A stretch of DNA of 64,000 nt, taken from NCBI GenBank assembly GCA_937949945.1, contig CALFEQ010000147.1, positions 49,955 through 113,954 of the forward strand, written 5' to 3'. Positions within the stretch are counted from its first letter, which is position 1, and each line of letters opens with the position of its first letter. This DNA comes from an uncultured Myxococcales bacterium (GTDB lineage: Bacteria; Myxococcota_A; Polyangia; Polyangiales; Polyangiaceae). The notes under the pieces are model-generated. The model was not told the DNA's origin and did not search any database. It saw nothing but the letters and a program-made list of their open reading frames with translations. Positions 43,469 to 52,072 of this stretch are shown here, one piece after another. Made by a program: the position numbers and the translations under genes.

Positions 43469-44398
43469 ATGCCTGCCCTCTGGCTTCCCGGCTCCGCCAG
43501 TATCCAGACGCAGGTCCTCCGCGCGGCGGCTCTCCTGTGCCTCGTGCTCGCACTGATGAGCTTGGCGTACGGGATCGCGAGCGCTCCGACGCGCGTCGCC
43601 AATCGCCTCGGCCTCCGTGGATTGAAGCGGCAGCGCGTGCTCACCCAGAACGAGACCTGGGCGGCGATCGAGCCGCTCGTCCGGTGGCTCGGCGTGCGGC
43701 TCAGCGGGATCCTCACCGATCAGCAGCGCGCCGCGATCGACCGACAGATCGGCCTCGCGGGCGACTACTTGGGGCTGACCGCGGACGAGTGGCTCGCGCT
43801 CTCGGTCGTCTCCGCGGTCGGCGGAGGCATCGTCGGAGTGGTGGCCGGCTGGTTGCTCGACATGGGCGGGCTCACGATCGTCATCGGCGTCATGCTCGGC
43901 GGCGCGCTCCCGTACATGCAGATCAGCGGCGTCGCCCAGGAGCGAATGAAGAACATCAGCCGCGGCCTGCCCTACGTCATCGACCTGATGGCGCTCTCGA
44001 TGGGAGCGGGCCTCGACTTCCCCGGCGCGGTCCGTCAGGTCGTCGAGAAGTCGTCGAACCCGGAGGATCCCCTCATCGAGGAGTTCACGCTCATCCTCCA
44101 GACGATCGGGCTCGGGCGCACGCGCAAGGAGGCGCTCCTCGAGTTCGCCCGGCGCGCCCCGATCGAGACCGTCTCCGAGTTCGTCAACTCGCTCGTCCAG
44201 GCCGAAGAGCGTGGCAACCCCGTCGCCGAGGTCCTATCCATCCAGGCGACGGTCTCCCGCTCGCGGCGGTCCGTCCGCGCGGAGGAGCTGGCGGCGAAAG
44301 CAAGCGTACAGATGGTCGGTCCCCTGCTCCTCGTGTTCTTCTGCATCATGGGCTTGCTCATGGGACCGGCGTTGATGAACATCGTTTCAGGGCTGTGA
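43469..44398 (+). CDS. tadC: TadC inner-membrane platform protein
   Basis: A 309-residue T2SSF-type membrane protein. It has an N-terminal helix, a helix pair around residues 108-150, the cytoplasmic core with SRGLPYVIDLMALSMGAGLDFPGAV and AEERGNPVAEVLSIQA, and a C-terminal helix. It is TadB's usual partner. The ATG lies 6 bases after a CCTGGAG array, so the array occupies the place of the ribosome binding site. Confidence 0.93.
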   Translation: MPALWLPGSASIQTQVLRAAALLCLVLALMSLAYGIASAPTRVANRLGLRGLKRQRVLTQNETWAAIEPLVRWLGVRLSGILTDQQRAAIDRQIGLAGDYLGLTADEWLALSVVSAVGGGIVGVVAGWLLDMGGLTIVIGVMLGGALPYMQISGVAQERMKNISRGLPYVIDLMALSMGAGLDFPGAVRQVVEKSSNPEDPLIEEFTLILQTIGLGRTRKEALLEFARRAPIETVSEFVNSLVQAEERGNPVAEVLSIQATVSRSRRSVRAEELAAKASVQMVGPLLLVFFCIMGLLMGPALMNIVSGL

Positions 44399-44402
44399 CT
44401 TC

Positions 44403-44573
44403 AGGCTCCAGGCGCCGGGCTCCGGGCTCTAGATCGAGGTCCCGGGCTCGCAGCTTCGAGCCCCCTCGGGAAGAAGGACGATGATGGCGGATCGACGGCA
44501 CCGGACGCGGATGGGCGGGGTCGAAGCGTACGTTTCGCTCTGCCTGGAGCCTGGAGCCTGGAGCCTGGAGCCT
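44403..44573. repeat. Inverted pair of heptamer arrays between tadC and an FHA gene
   Basis: GGCTCC(A/G)-type units at 44403-44430 and four CCTGGAG units at 44542-44573 in opposite orientation bracket about 111 bp, as in the tadB-tadC gap. The interior resembles the first copy only weakly (a shared CTTCGAGC...GAAGA section). Confidence 0.8.
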
Positions 44574-44580
44574 TAGCGTC

Positions 44581-45459
44581 GTGCGCATCCTCAAGATCCA
44601 GACCCGCCACGCCACGGGACAAGTCGAGCAGCTCGCGATCGAGAGCGAACGCGTCAAGATCGGCAGCGGCGCGCACTGCGAGATCCGCCTGCCGATCACG
44701 GAGGCGCGCGTCGAGCACGTGCTCGTCGAGCTCGGCCCTGCGGGCCTCTTCGCGCGCGCGCTCAGCTTCGAGCCGCAGCCGACGATCAACAACGTGCCCT
44801 TCACGCAGGCTCCGCTCCCTCCCGGGGCGGTCCTCGGCGTCTCGAACACGCAGATCTACATCGAGGTGGTCGAGACCGCCGGGGCGGCGGTCGGCCAGCA
44901 GAAGCAGAAGAAGTCGAGCCCGCTGATGATCGTCGCGCTCGCGCTCATCGTCCCCGCGGCGGCCCTTCTGCTCCTCGACGAGGAAGAGGGCTCGCTCGGG
45001 GGGAGCGAGGCCTCGCATCCGCAGCCGCCCGAGCTCTGGGGTCCGCCGACCACGGCCTGCCCCCACGCGGAGCGCGCGCAGGCGCTCGCCTACGCGCGCG
45101 AGCGGATCGCCGCCGCCGACGCCAAGCGCGAACGGCGCCCCTTCTACGTCCAGGACGGCGTCTCGGCGGTCCCCATCTACGAGATCGCCGCCGCTTGCTT
45201 CCGTCACGGCGGGGACGCCGCGTCCGCAAGTCTTGCGGAAGAGGCTGCCAACTACCTTCGGCGTGAAATAACGGACGATTTCAGGATGCGCCGCGTGAGG
45301 CTCGATCACGCGCTCGCGACCCAGGACTACGTAAGTGCTCAAAAGGAGGTCCGGGTTCTTCTACAATTCGTCGAGGGAAAGTCCGGCGACTACGTCACAT
45401 GGCTCGCGAACCTCGAACGCAAGTTGAAGCTCAAGATCGGGGAGGGGGCACGGCAGTAG
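44581..45459 (+). CDS. FHA-domain membrane protein of the Tad locus
   Basis: A 292-residue protein from a GTG start. Residues 1-100 look like a divergent FHA domain (VKIGSGAHCEIRLPI, then VEHVLVEL). A membrane helix follows near 115-135, then a C-terminal alpha-helical domain with CPHAERAQALAYARERIAAAD and TPR-like helices. Several residues of the phosphopeptide pocket differ from the consensus, so binding is uncertain. The next gene overlaps its 3' end by 61 bp. Confidence 0.75.
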   Translation: MRILKIQTRHATGQVEQLAIESERVKIGSGAHCEIRLPITEARVEHVLVELGPAGLFARALSFEPQPTINNVPFTQAPLPPGAVLGVSNTQIYIEVVETAGAAVGQQKQKKSSPLMIVALALIVPAAALLLLDEEEGSLGGSEASHPQPPELWGPPTTACPHAERAQALAYARERIAAADAKRERRPFYVQDGVSAVPIYEIAAACFRHGGDAASASLAEEAANYLRREITDDFRMRRVRLDHALATQDYVSAQKEVRVLLQFVEGKSGDYVTWLANLERKLKLKIGEGARQ

Positions 45460-46109
45460 GTCGCCTCCTGCCCTTTGCTTGCGCGCTCTTTCTTGCCGGT
45501 CTCGCCGCCTGCGGACCCTCGAACGCTCAGAAGATGGAGGCCGAGATGGCCTCCGTCCGCAACGAAGCGAACGCCCAGACCCTCTTCGAGCGCGGGAAGG
45601 CGTTCGCCGCGGTCGGCGATCACACGCGCGCGGAGGAATACCTCGCGGCGGCCATCGACGAAGGTGCCGACCCGCGGGTGGTCTTGCCGCTCCTCATGGA
45701 CGTGTGCGTGCGGACGGGTCGGTATCGGTCGGCCATCCAGCACGGTGAGAATCACCTCCGCCGGTACCCGAACGACCACGGAACGCGCATCATCGTCGGC
45801 GCGCTCTACGCCGCGATCAACGAGGGCACGCAGGCGCGGAAGCAGCTCGAGCGTGTCGTCGCGGCCCACGAGGACGTGGCCCCGGCGACCGCCGAGGCAG
45901 GTGGGGAGACGGGCCCGGACGGGACCGCTCGCGCCGTCTCGCCCCAGCGGCTGAAGGCGCAGGCGCACTACCTGCTGGCCGTCGTCGCACGCGACACCGA
46001 GAACGACGTCGTGGAAGCCGATCGGCACTTCCGCGAGTACCTGAGGCTCGAGCCGAATGGCTCACACGCGGAGGAGGCGAAGTCGTCCCTCCTCAAGAGG
46101 GTGCCTTGA
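45399..46109 (+). CDS. TPR lipoprotein (TadD-like)
   Basis: A 236-residue protein with a long hydrophilic leader (about 22 residues), a lipoprotein signal ending LAAC and TPR-type helices from about residue 55 (LFERGKAFAAVGDHTRAEEYL). TadD, a TPR lipoprotein, is a usual Tad component. The ATG at 45399 overlaps the previous gene by 61 bp; no other ATG, GTG or TTG occurs in frame before the signal, so either this long overlap is real or a CTG is used. Its stop overlaps the next gene's TTG start. Confidence 0.78.
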   Translation: MAREPRTQVEAQDRGGGTAVGRLLPFACALFLAGLAACGPSNAQKMEAEMASVRNEANAQTLFERGKAFAAVGDHTRAEEYLAAAIDEGADPRVVLPLLMDVCVRTGRYRSAIQHGENHLRRYPNDHGTRIIVGALYAAINEGTQARKQLERVVAAHEDVAPATAEAGGETGPDGTARAVSPQRLKAQAHYLLAVVARDTENDVVEADRHFREYLRLEPNGSHAEEAKSSLLKRVP

Positions 46110-47245
46110 CCGATCAGATCCCGAAGGAGGTCTTCGAAGAGACCCTCCTGCAGTTCTTCGCCCCGATCCGGCCCTACCTCGAGGATCCGGCGGTGAGCGA
46201 CATCATGATCAACGGCCCGAACCAGATCTACGTCGAGAAGAAGGGCCAGCTCCACCTCGTGCCGGCGAAGTTCGAGTCGCGCGAGGCGCTCATCGCGGCG
46301 CTCCGCAACGCCGCGCAGTTCGTCGGCAAGCACATCGACGAGTACCGCCCGATCCTCGAAGGGCGCCTCCCGGACGGGTCGCGCATCGAAGCGGTCCTCC
46401 CACCCGCCGCGCCCGACGGACCTTGCGTGTCGATCCGCCGGTTCTTCCGAGAGACGCTCACCGTCCAGCGGCTCATCGACTTCGGCGCGATGACGGACGA
46501 GGTCGCGATGGCGCTGCAGGCGCTGGTCGTCTCGAAGCTGAACGTCCTCGTCGCCGGCGGCACCGGCTCCGGAAAGACCTCGATGCTCAACGCGCTGTCG
46601 TCCTTCATTCCCGAGGGCGAGCGCGTCGTCGTCATCGAGGACTCACGCGAGCTGCAGCTCCAGCGCGAGCACATCTGCCAGCTCGAGGCACGACCGCCGG
46701 ACCCGAAAGGCCGCGGAGAGGTGACGATCCGCGATCTCTTCCGGGCGACGCTCCGCCTGCGTCCCGACCGCATCGTCGTCGGCGAGATCCGCAGCGGGGA
46801 GGCGCTCGACCTCATCCAGGCGATGACCTCGGGCCACGGCGGGTGCATGGCGACCCTGCACGCGACCTACCCGAGAGACACGGTCTCGCGCCTCGAGACG
46901 ATGGCGATGATGAGCGACGTCGACATGCCGCTCGCCGCGCTGCGCATACAGCTCGCGTCGGCCGTCAACATCATCGTGCAGGTCGCCCGCCTCCAGGACG
47001 GGACGCGAAAGATCACTCACATCACCGAGGTCTTGGGGTACGACCTCGACCGGAACCAGTATCAGATGCAGGACCTGTTCGTCCGGCAGTACCACGGGTT
47101 CGACGAGCGTGGGATGATCATCAGTGACATCGTCCCGACGGGGGTCCTCCCCCGTTGCCTGCAGCAGCTCCACGAACACGGAGTCGACCTGCCTCCGATC
47201 TGTTACGAAGCGGCAAAGCGAGGCCCCATCTCCTCACCTTACTGA
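46106..47245 (+). CDS. cpaF: Second CpaF/TadA-type ATPase
   Basis: A 379-residue ATPase lacking any FHA domain. It has a CpaF N-terminal region (VSDIMINGPNQIYVEKKGQ), Walker A GGTGSGKT near residue 151, Walker B RPDRIVVGEIRSGEA and the His box ATLHATYP, all intact. It starts at TTG overlapping the TPR lipoprotein stop (TTGA). Two complete CpaF ATPases in one locus suggest separate extension and retraction motors, or one pilus and one accessory function. Confidence 0.93.
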   Translation: MTDQIPKEVFEETLLQFFAPIRPYLEDPAVSDIMINGPNQIYVEKKGQLHLVPAKFESREALIAALRNAAQFVGKHIDEYRPILEGRLPDGSRIEAVLPPAAPDGPCVSIRRFFRETLTVQRLIDFGAMTDEVAMALQALVVSKLNVLVAGGTGSGKTSMLNALSSFIPEGERVVVIEDSRELQLQREHICQLEARPPDPKGRGEVTIRDLFRATLRLRPDRIVVGEIRSGEALDLIQAMTSGHGGCMATLHATYPRDTVSRLETMAMMSDVDMPLAALRIQLASAVNIIVQVARLQDGTRKITHITEVLGYDLDRNQYQMQDLFVRQYHGFDERGMIISDIVPTGVLPRCLQQLHEHGVDLPPICYEAAKRGPISSPY

Positions 47246-47278
47246 CGACCGTAGCGCTCCACCGAACACCCCAGGCGA

Positions 47279-48916
47279 ATGGCAAAGCCGGCGACCACGC
47301 ACGTGATCGAGATCGAGACGGGCATCGGCGAGCCCGCCTTCATCCCGCTCACCCTGGGGCAGGAGCTTCAGCCGATCAGCGTGGGCAAGAAGGGCATGTG
47401 GCGCATCGAGTCCGCGCGCGTGCTCGACGTCCACGCGTTCGTGTACTTCGACGGCACGTCGCTCTTCCTCCAGAGCGCCGACGAGAACGCCTCCGCCTCC
47501 GTCGACGGGTACAAGGTCGGCAAGGCGTGGACCGAGCTCCACGCGCCGTGCCACATCGAGATCGGAGCGGCGCGCCTCCGCTACCGTTCCCTCTTGCCCG
47601 ATGCGCAGCCCGAGCGGCCGCGGGCCAACACCGGCAGCGTCGTGGCGGGAGCGCCGCCAAAACCCGCGGCGGGCGCGCCTCCTCACGCCGGGGCGGCGCC
47701 CGAGCCGCCCACGTTCCCGAAGGCCGATCGACCGTTCAAGCCCGGCGAGTTCGCGACGTCCGCGCCGATGAACGAGTCGACACGCATCGCGCCCATCGAC
47801 GGAGCCGCCGGATGGGGGACGTCGAGCAGTCAGCGGCCCATCCTCGGACAGGAGGACAAGCCGACGCGGATCGAAGGGCGCGGCAGCGCGCGGAACTTGA
47901 ATCGCGCAGCTTCCGCACCGTCGCTCGACGCCATGGGCGCAGGCCCTGCGTCGCAGCCGATCCCGCACGGCATGCCCATGCAACCGCCTCCGTCCATGGC
48001 GCCCGGCATGATGGGGCCGGGAATGCCTCCGCCCGCGGGTGCGATGCCGGGGATGATGCCGGGCGCTCCCGGCATGATGCCGCCGCCGGCGGGCCCGGCC
48101 ATGATGCCGGGCGCTCCGGGCGTGATGCCCTCCATGGCTCCGGGCATGATGCCCGGCAACCCGTCGATGGCCCCGACACCCGGGCCCTACCCTTCGTATC
48201 CGGGCCCGGCAGGCTCCGGGGCGTACAACTCGCTCGGCCCCGGCGTGCCCGGCGGCTACGGGTCGATGACCAGCGGCCAGATGGCCGTCACGAACGACAG
48301 CCCGCTGCAGCAGTACATTGCAAAGTACAAGGAGCTCTCGCTCCCGAGGAAGATCCTCGTCTTCCTCGGACCGCTCTCGCTCGCCGCGGCGGCTCACATG
48401 CTGCTCTTCGACGATCCCGAGCCGCCGCCCAGGCCCGCTTCGCGAGCCACCGTCGACGCCGGCGTCGCCGCGGACGTCGCTTCGGCGGCGCCCCCTCCCA
48501 CGGTGCCGCCCATCACGACGCCGGCGCCGTCGGTGCAGGCCGCGTGTCCGCCCGGCTTCGTGCCGTACACCGCGATCGAGATCCCGCAGGGCGGCGTGAT
48601 TCCTTGCGTGCCTGCGGGGACGCCCATGCCGGCGCCCACGGGAGCGCCTGCAGCGGGCACGGCGCCGCCATCGGCGACGACCGCGGCGCCTCAGCCGCCT
48701 CAGCCCGTGCCGGCCGCGACGCCCACGCCCGCGCCCGCCCCCGTCGCCACCGGGAACAAGACGCTCGAGCGTCAGGCCGTCGACTATGCAGCCGCCGGCG
48801 ACTATGCGCGCGCGGCCGCGGTCTACGAGCAGCTCCAAGCGCAGAACCCGAACAACCCCGTCTACGGAGAAGCCGTGCGCATTCTCCGGATGAAGGCGGA
48901 CGCGGGCGGTCACTGA
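47279..48916 (+). CDS. FHA-like, Met/Gly/Pro-rich, membrane and TPR protein
   Basis: A 545-residue mosaic. Residues 1-105 resemble an FHA fold (LGQELQPISVGKKG, VDGYKVGKAW), but the usual SxxH is not clear. Residues 225-310 are a low-complexity run of repeats of the MPG/MMPGAPG type. One hydrophobic segment (about 355-380) is followed by a Pro/Ala-rich linker, and the C-terminus has a TPR-like helix pair (AVDYAAAGDYARAAAVYEQLQ). Probably a cytoplasmic-to-periplasmic scaffold of the Tad system. Last gene of the locus. Confidence 0.7.
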   Translation: MAKPATTHVIEIETGIGEPAFIPLTLGQELQPISVGKKGMWRIESARVLDVHAFVYFDGTSLFLQSADENASASVDGYKVGKAWTELHAPCHIEIGAARLRYRSLLPDAQPERPRANTGSVVAGAPPKPAAGAPPHAGAAPEPPTFPKADRPFKPGEFATSAPMNESTRIAPIDGAAGWGTSSSQRPILGQEDKPTRIEGRGSARNLNRAASAPSLDAMGAGPASQPIPHGMPMQPPPSMAPGMMGPGMPPPAGAMPGMMPGAPGMMPPPAGPAMMPGAPGVMPSMAPGMMPGNPSMAPTPGPYPSYPGPAGSGAYNSLGPGVPGGYGSMTSGQMAVTNDSPLQQYIAKYKELSLPRKILVFLGPLSLAAAAHMLLFDDPEPPPRPASRATVDAGVAADVASAAPPPTVPPITTPAPSVQAACPPGFVPYTAIEIPQGGVIPCVPAGTPMPAPTGAPAAGTAPPSATTAAPQPPQPVPAATPTPAPAPVATGNKTLERQAVDYAAAGDYARAAAVYEQLQAQNPNNPVYGEAVRILRMKADAGGH

Positions 48917-48935
48917 CGCGCAGGCGAGGTCGCTC

Positions 48936-49577
48936 TCAGCGCGTGCGGCTCGGCTGACGCCCCTTCGACGCGGCCTCGATCGCGAGCGCCTCGTCGACGC
49001 GCCCGAGCGCACGGAGGGCGCGCGCTTCGAGCTCGAGCGCCTCCGCCTCGAGCACGCGATCGGGCAGGCTTCGCGCAGCCCGCGCGAGAGCGAGCGCGCG
49101 CTCCGGTGCGCCACGGACGAGAGCGAGGCGAGCCTCCGTGAGGAGGCGTGCCTCCTCCGCGAGGGAGCTGGCATCGGTGGCCGCGACCACGACGGCCGGC
49201 GTCGCAAGAAGAGCCTCGGAAGCGGTCGCCGAGGACGGCGGCGGCTCCGAGCGCGGGCGCGACGGCGAATCGGTCGAAGGCGCACGGACGGACTCCGTCG
49301 CGACGACGCTCGGCGTGTCGCGCGTGCTCGACGTCTTCGCGGAGAGGTCGGCGGGAGACGACGACATCACGAGCGCCGTGATCGAAGCGGCGCCGGCGGT
49401 GCCGATCACGGCTACGAAGGTGACGAGCTTTCCGCCGAGGGCCTTCGTAGCCGGCGTGGTCGCGGCCGGCGCGGACGTCGCGGCGGCGATCCGCTCCCAA
49501 ACGGCCTCGCGGACCGCGTCGGGCGGTGCGTCCTCACGCGCGGCGGCGAAGAGCTGTTCGAGCTTGGACGTGCTCAT
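48936..49577 (-). CDS. Probable anti-sigma factor membrane protein
   Basis: A 213-residue protein. Residues 1-40 form a short helical domain (LEQLFAAAREDAPPDAVREAVWERI), followed by one membrane helix (about 50-70), a Ser/Pro-rich linker and a helical C-terminal domain with tandem LAL/ARA repeats. It starts within the stop of the sigma factor gene (ATGA), the usual place for an anti-sigma factor. No zinc (ZAS) motif is present, so the assignment rests on context and topology. Confidence 0.7.
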   Translation of the reverse strand: MSTSKLEQLFAAAREDAPPDAVREAVWERIAAATSAPAATTPATKALGGKLVTFVAVIGTAGAASITALVMSSSPADLSAKTSSTRDTPSVVATESVRAPSTDSPSRPRSEPPPSSATASEALLATPAVVVAATDASSLAEEARLLTEARLALVRGAPERALALARAARSLPDRVLEAEALELEARALRALGRVDEALAIEAASKGRQPSRTR

Positions 49578-50218
49578 CGGCCACCTCGTTCGAGCTGACG
49601 GAGCTCTTGTTCGAGCTCGATGCGCGCGACGCGCAGGCGCGAATAGACCGTGTTGAGCGGGATGTCGAGCGTGCGCGCGATCTCGGGCGCGGTCATCTGC
49701 TCGATCTCGTGCAAGACGAGGACGGCCCTGCGTCCCATGTCGATCGCGGAGAGCGCGCGGTCGAGCATGTCGAGGGCCTGCCGCTTGTCCACGGCGGCGG
49801 CCTGGGGAGCTTCGATCGACTGGCGCTCCTGCGCGACGCCGCCGTCCGGGTCGACCGGATGCCGCCGGCGGTGCCGGCGCGCATCGGACGCGACGCGCAG
49901 CGCGATCTGGAACAGCCACGCGCGCGGTCCGTGGCCGCGATCGACGAACTCCGACCAGCGGCGATGCGCGACGACGAAGACTTCCTGCAGCTTGTCCTCG
50001 ACGTCGGCCTCGGCGACGCCGAGACGGCGAAGGTTTCGCCATACGAACGCGGCGTGCTCCTCGTACATCGCGCGGAACGCGCGCTCGCGATCGACACGGG
50101 CGGGAGGCGACCCACCAGCGTCGGGCCGGCCGAAGCGGCCGTCGCCCGACACCGGACGCTTGTCGGACGCCGGCATGGCGTCATCGGAGAGCTCGAGGGC
50201 GGAGGCAGCGCGCGTCAT
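49574..50218 (-). CDS. ECF-type RNA polymerase sigma factor
   Basis: About 214 residues. Region 2 is seen in RAFRAMYEEHAAFVWRNLRRLG and DVEDKLQEVFVVAHRRW; region 4 in LHEIEQMTAPEIARTLDIPLNTVYSRLRVAR. The order and spacing match ECF sigma-70 factors. The ATG at 50218 is the longest sensible start; one at 50176 gives 200 residues and loses no conserved region. It is co-translated with the probable anti-sigma factor and lies beside the cytochrome cluster it may control. Confidence 0.9.
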   Translation of the reverse strand: MTRAASALELSDDAMPASDKRPVSGDGRFGRPDAGGSPPARVDRERAFRAMYEEHAAFVWRNLRRLGVAEADVEDKLQEVFVVAHRRWSEFVDRGHGPRAWLFQIALRVASDARRHRRRHPVDPDGGVAQERQSIEAPQAAAVDKRQALDMLDRALSAIDMGRRAVLVLHEIEQMTAPEIARTLDIPLNTVYSRLRVARIELEQELRQLERGGR

Positions 50219-50522
50219 GGCGTTCTCGTGGGCGGCTGGTCCGGCGAGCTCGGCGACGAGCACCGCGCCCACGCATTCAACACGCACGATGGCCGACCCA
50301 TCACGTCTCCGTCGCGCTCCGCTGTGAAAATCTGCGGACGCGAGAAACGGGCCTTTTGCCTCGGACCTCCGGCCTCGGCAGCTTCCGGCGAGGCGCACGT
50401 TGTCTTCCGGACAACGATGCCTCGGTGGCCTCGCCCCCACACATGTAGGGGACTGCCCCCACGAAGAATCGACGATCCAGCGCCCGGCGTCGCTCACACC
50501 CACACGCCCGTAGAGCGAACCG

Positions 50523-50552
50523 CTGAGGACCGAGGACCGAGGACCGAGGACT
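50523..50552. repeat. Tandem heptamer array (AGGACCG)
   Basis: Three exact 7-bp units of GAGGACC followed by a variant GAGGACT. The 7-bp period matches the CCTGGAG arrays and the ACTGAGG array at 60531-60573, but the sequence differs. Confidence 0.75.
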
Positions 50553-50678
50553 CCGAAGGACTCTCCCGCCCAATCCCGGCGCCCGGCCCACAGGCCAGGC
50601 CTGCAAGGTGGACGAACGCCGATCCCTGCGCGTCCGTTGCGCTACCATTTCCGTTGGAGTTTCGAGCGAGAGCGCTTT

Positions 50679-50692
50679 GGCGCTCGACGTGC
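50679..50692 (+). promoter_or_regulatory. Weak sigma-54 type promoter candidate
   Basis: TTTGGCGCTCGACGTGCTT has GG and GC ten bases apart with TGGC and TGCT context, 24 bp before the ATG at 50716. Three consensus positions differ. In such G+C-rich DNA this dinucleotide spacing is common by chance, so it is only a hint. Confidence 0.25.
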
Positions 50693-50715
50693 TTCTCTCG
50701 ACGCTACCGAGGTCT

Positions 50716-51948
50716 ATGCGAGGACGCATGCGGAGCTTGGGTGATCGAAGGGGCTCTCGGCCTGCGCGGGTGCTGACCATGGCGCTCTGTGTGGCGCTCG
50801 CTTCTGCGGCGGCTGCTGCGTGCGCAGACGAGCCGGCCAACGAGCTCGAGCGGCGACGAGGCTCGGGAGGATCGCGAGGCGGTAGCAGGAACCCCGGCGA
50901 TCCAGACGACCCCGACGACCCGAACCAGCTGCCGCCCGAGGAGGCGAAGTTCCGCGCCGTCGAGCCCGAGCTCCTCAAGGAGTGCGGCAAGACCTGTCAC
51001 GACACCGGCGAGTACAGCCAGCCCGCGCCGACCTTCCTCGCCGGCCCCGATCCGTACAAGTCGATCAAGGCCCAACCCGGGATCGTCGTACGCGACGTCT
51101 ACACGAGCGCCCTCATCACCAAGGGCCCTCATGCGGGCCCTGCGTTGAGCCAGAACGCCGAGCTCGAGAAGAAGGTCATCGAGTGGCTCGAGGCCGAGGC
51201 GATCCTCATCCAGGCGCAGAAGCTTCCCTCCACCCCGCCCTTCACGGTGGTGGCAGGGCCGAACGAGGTGGACCTGACGCCGGCGGCGACGGGCGGCCTC
51301 ACGGGCGTCCGCCTGAAGTTCGAGGCCTCGATGGTGGGCTCGATGCTCTCGCTGTCGAAGCTCACCATCGTCGCGCCCGTCGGGCCCGACGTGCACATCC
51401 TCCACCCGCGCTTCGTGCGCGTGCTCCCGGAGCCGCGCGAAGACGGCACCGTGGAGGTCCCCGATCCGGCGGACAGCTTCTCGAACTCCGACCAGACGAT
51501 CCCGAACGGGACCGAAGCGCCGCTCCTCCCGGGCTCGGTCCTGTTCAGCGGCGACGGCTGGCGACCGTTCGACATGGCGAAGGACCGGCTCCGCATCGAG
51601 GTGAGCCAGCTCGAGCCCGGCAAGATCAGCGTCATCTCGGACGCGCCGACCTGCAAGAACGTCCAGGCCTTCGCGCAGAACGTCCTGCCGACGATCCGGA
51701 ACCAGCAGACCTCGGCGGGCAACAACTGTCAGGGCTGCCATGGTCAGGGCCTCGGAGGCCTGAACCTCGCCAGCCAGGACACGGCTCTCATCTGCCAGCA
51801 GGTCCTCCAGAAGCTGAACCGAGCCAACCTCGCCCAGAGCCTCATCATCACCAAGGTGACGGGCGGCATGGTCCACAGCGGAGGGACGGTCCCCGACGCG
51901 AACGCGTGGCGGAACCTGTTCGAGAGCAACGTGGGGGTCTTCTTCTGA
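50716..51948 (+). CDS. Surface lipoprotein with two heme-type motifs
   Basis: About 410 residues: a leader of about 25 residues, a lipoprotein signal (AAAAC), an acidic Asp/Pro-rich linker, then CGKTCHDTG (near residue 90; C-x3-C-H spacing) and CQGCH (near residue 338; standard CxxCH). Between them lies a beta-rich region. The distant motifs suggest two cytochrome-like domains. ATG at 50716 or 50728. It begins the plus-strand run of four exported proteins. Electron-transfer function is likely but not proven, since one motif has non-standard spacing. Confidence 0.75.
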   Translation: MRGRMRSLGDRRGSRPARVLTMALCVALASAAAAACADEPANELERRRGSGGSRGGSRNPGDPDDPDDPNQLPPEEAKFRAVEPELLKECGKTCHDTGEYSQPAPTFLAGPDPYKSIKAQPGIVVRDVYTSALITKGPHAGPALSQNAELEKKVIEWLEAEAILIQAQKLPSTPPFTVVAGPNEVDLTPAATGGLTGVRLKFEASMVGSMLSLSKLTIVAPVGPDVHILHPRFVRVLPEPREDGTVEVPDPADSFSNSDQTIPNGTEAPLLPGSVLFSGDGWRPFDMAKDRLRIEVSQLEPGKISVISDAPTCKNVQAFAQNVLPTIRNQQTSAGNNCQGCHGQGLGGLNLASQDTALICQQVLQKLNRANLAQSLIITKVTGGMVHSGGTVPDANAWRNLFESNVGVFF

Positions 51949-52072
51949 TCCAGTTCTGATCCAGGTCGGGGGCTTGAGCCTGGCTCGTCGATTGCTTCTT
52001 GAAACGTTGGATCCGATGAATCGTTCGGCCGAGGCCGAACGGGTCACGAAGCGAGAGGAAGGTACGGGAACG

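Larger units (their letters stand above)
50219..50715. other. 497-bp divergent intergenic region
   Basis: No gene is supported. It holds GTTGTC-TTCCG-GACAAC (50399-50415), a 6-bp inverted repeat; four near-tandem AGGACCG/AGGACT heptamers (50523-50552); and, close to the right end, a GG-N10-GC match (50679-50692) listed separately. It separates the ECF sigma operon from the plus-strand surface cytochrome genes. Confidence 0.6.

Noticed and set aside
43282..44573. Insertion sequences between tadB, tadC and the FHA gene
   Set aside because: The paired arrays lack any transposase gene and no target-site duplication was recognised; kept as a repeat observation only.
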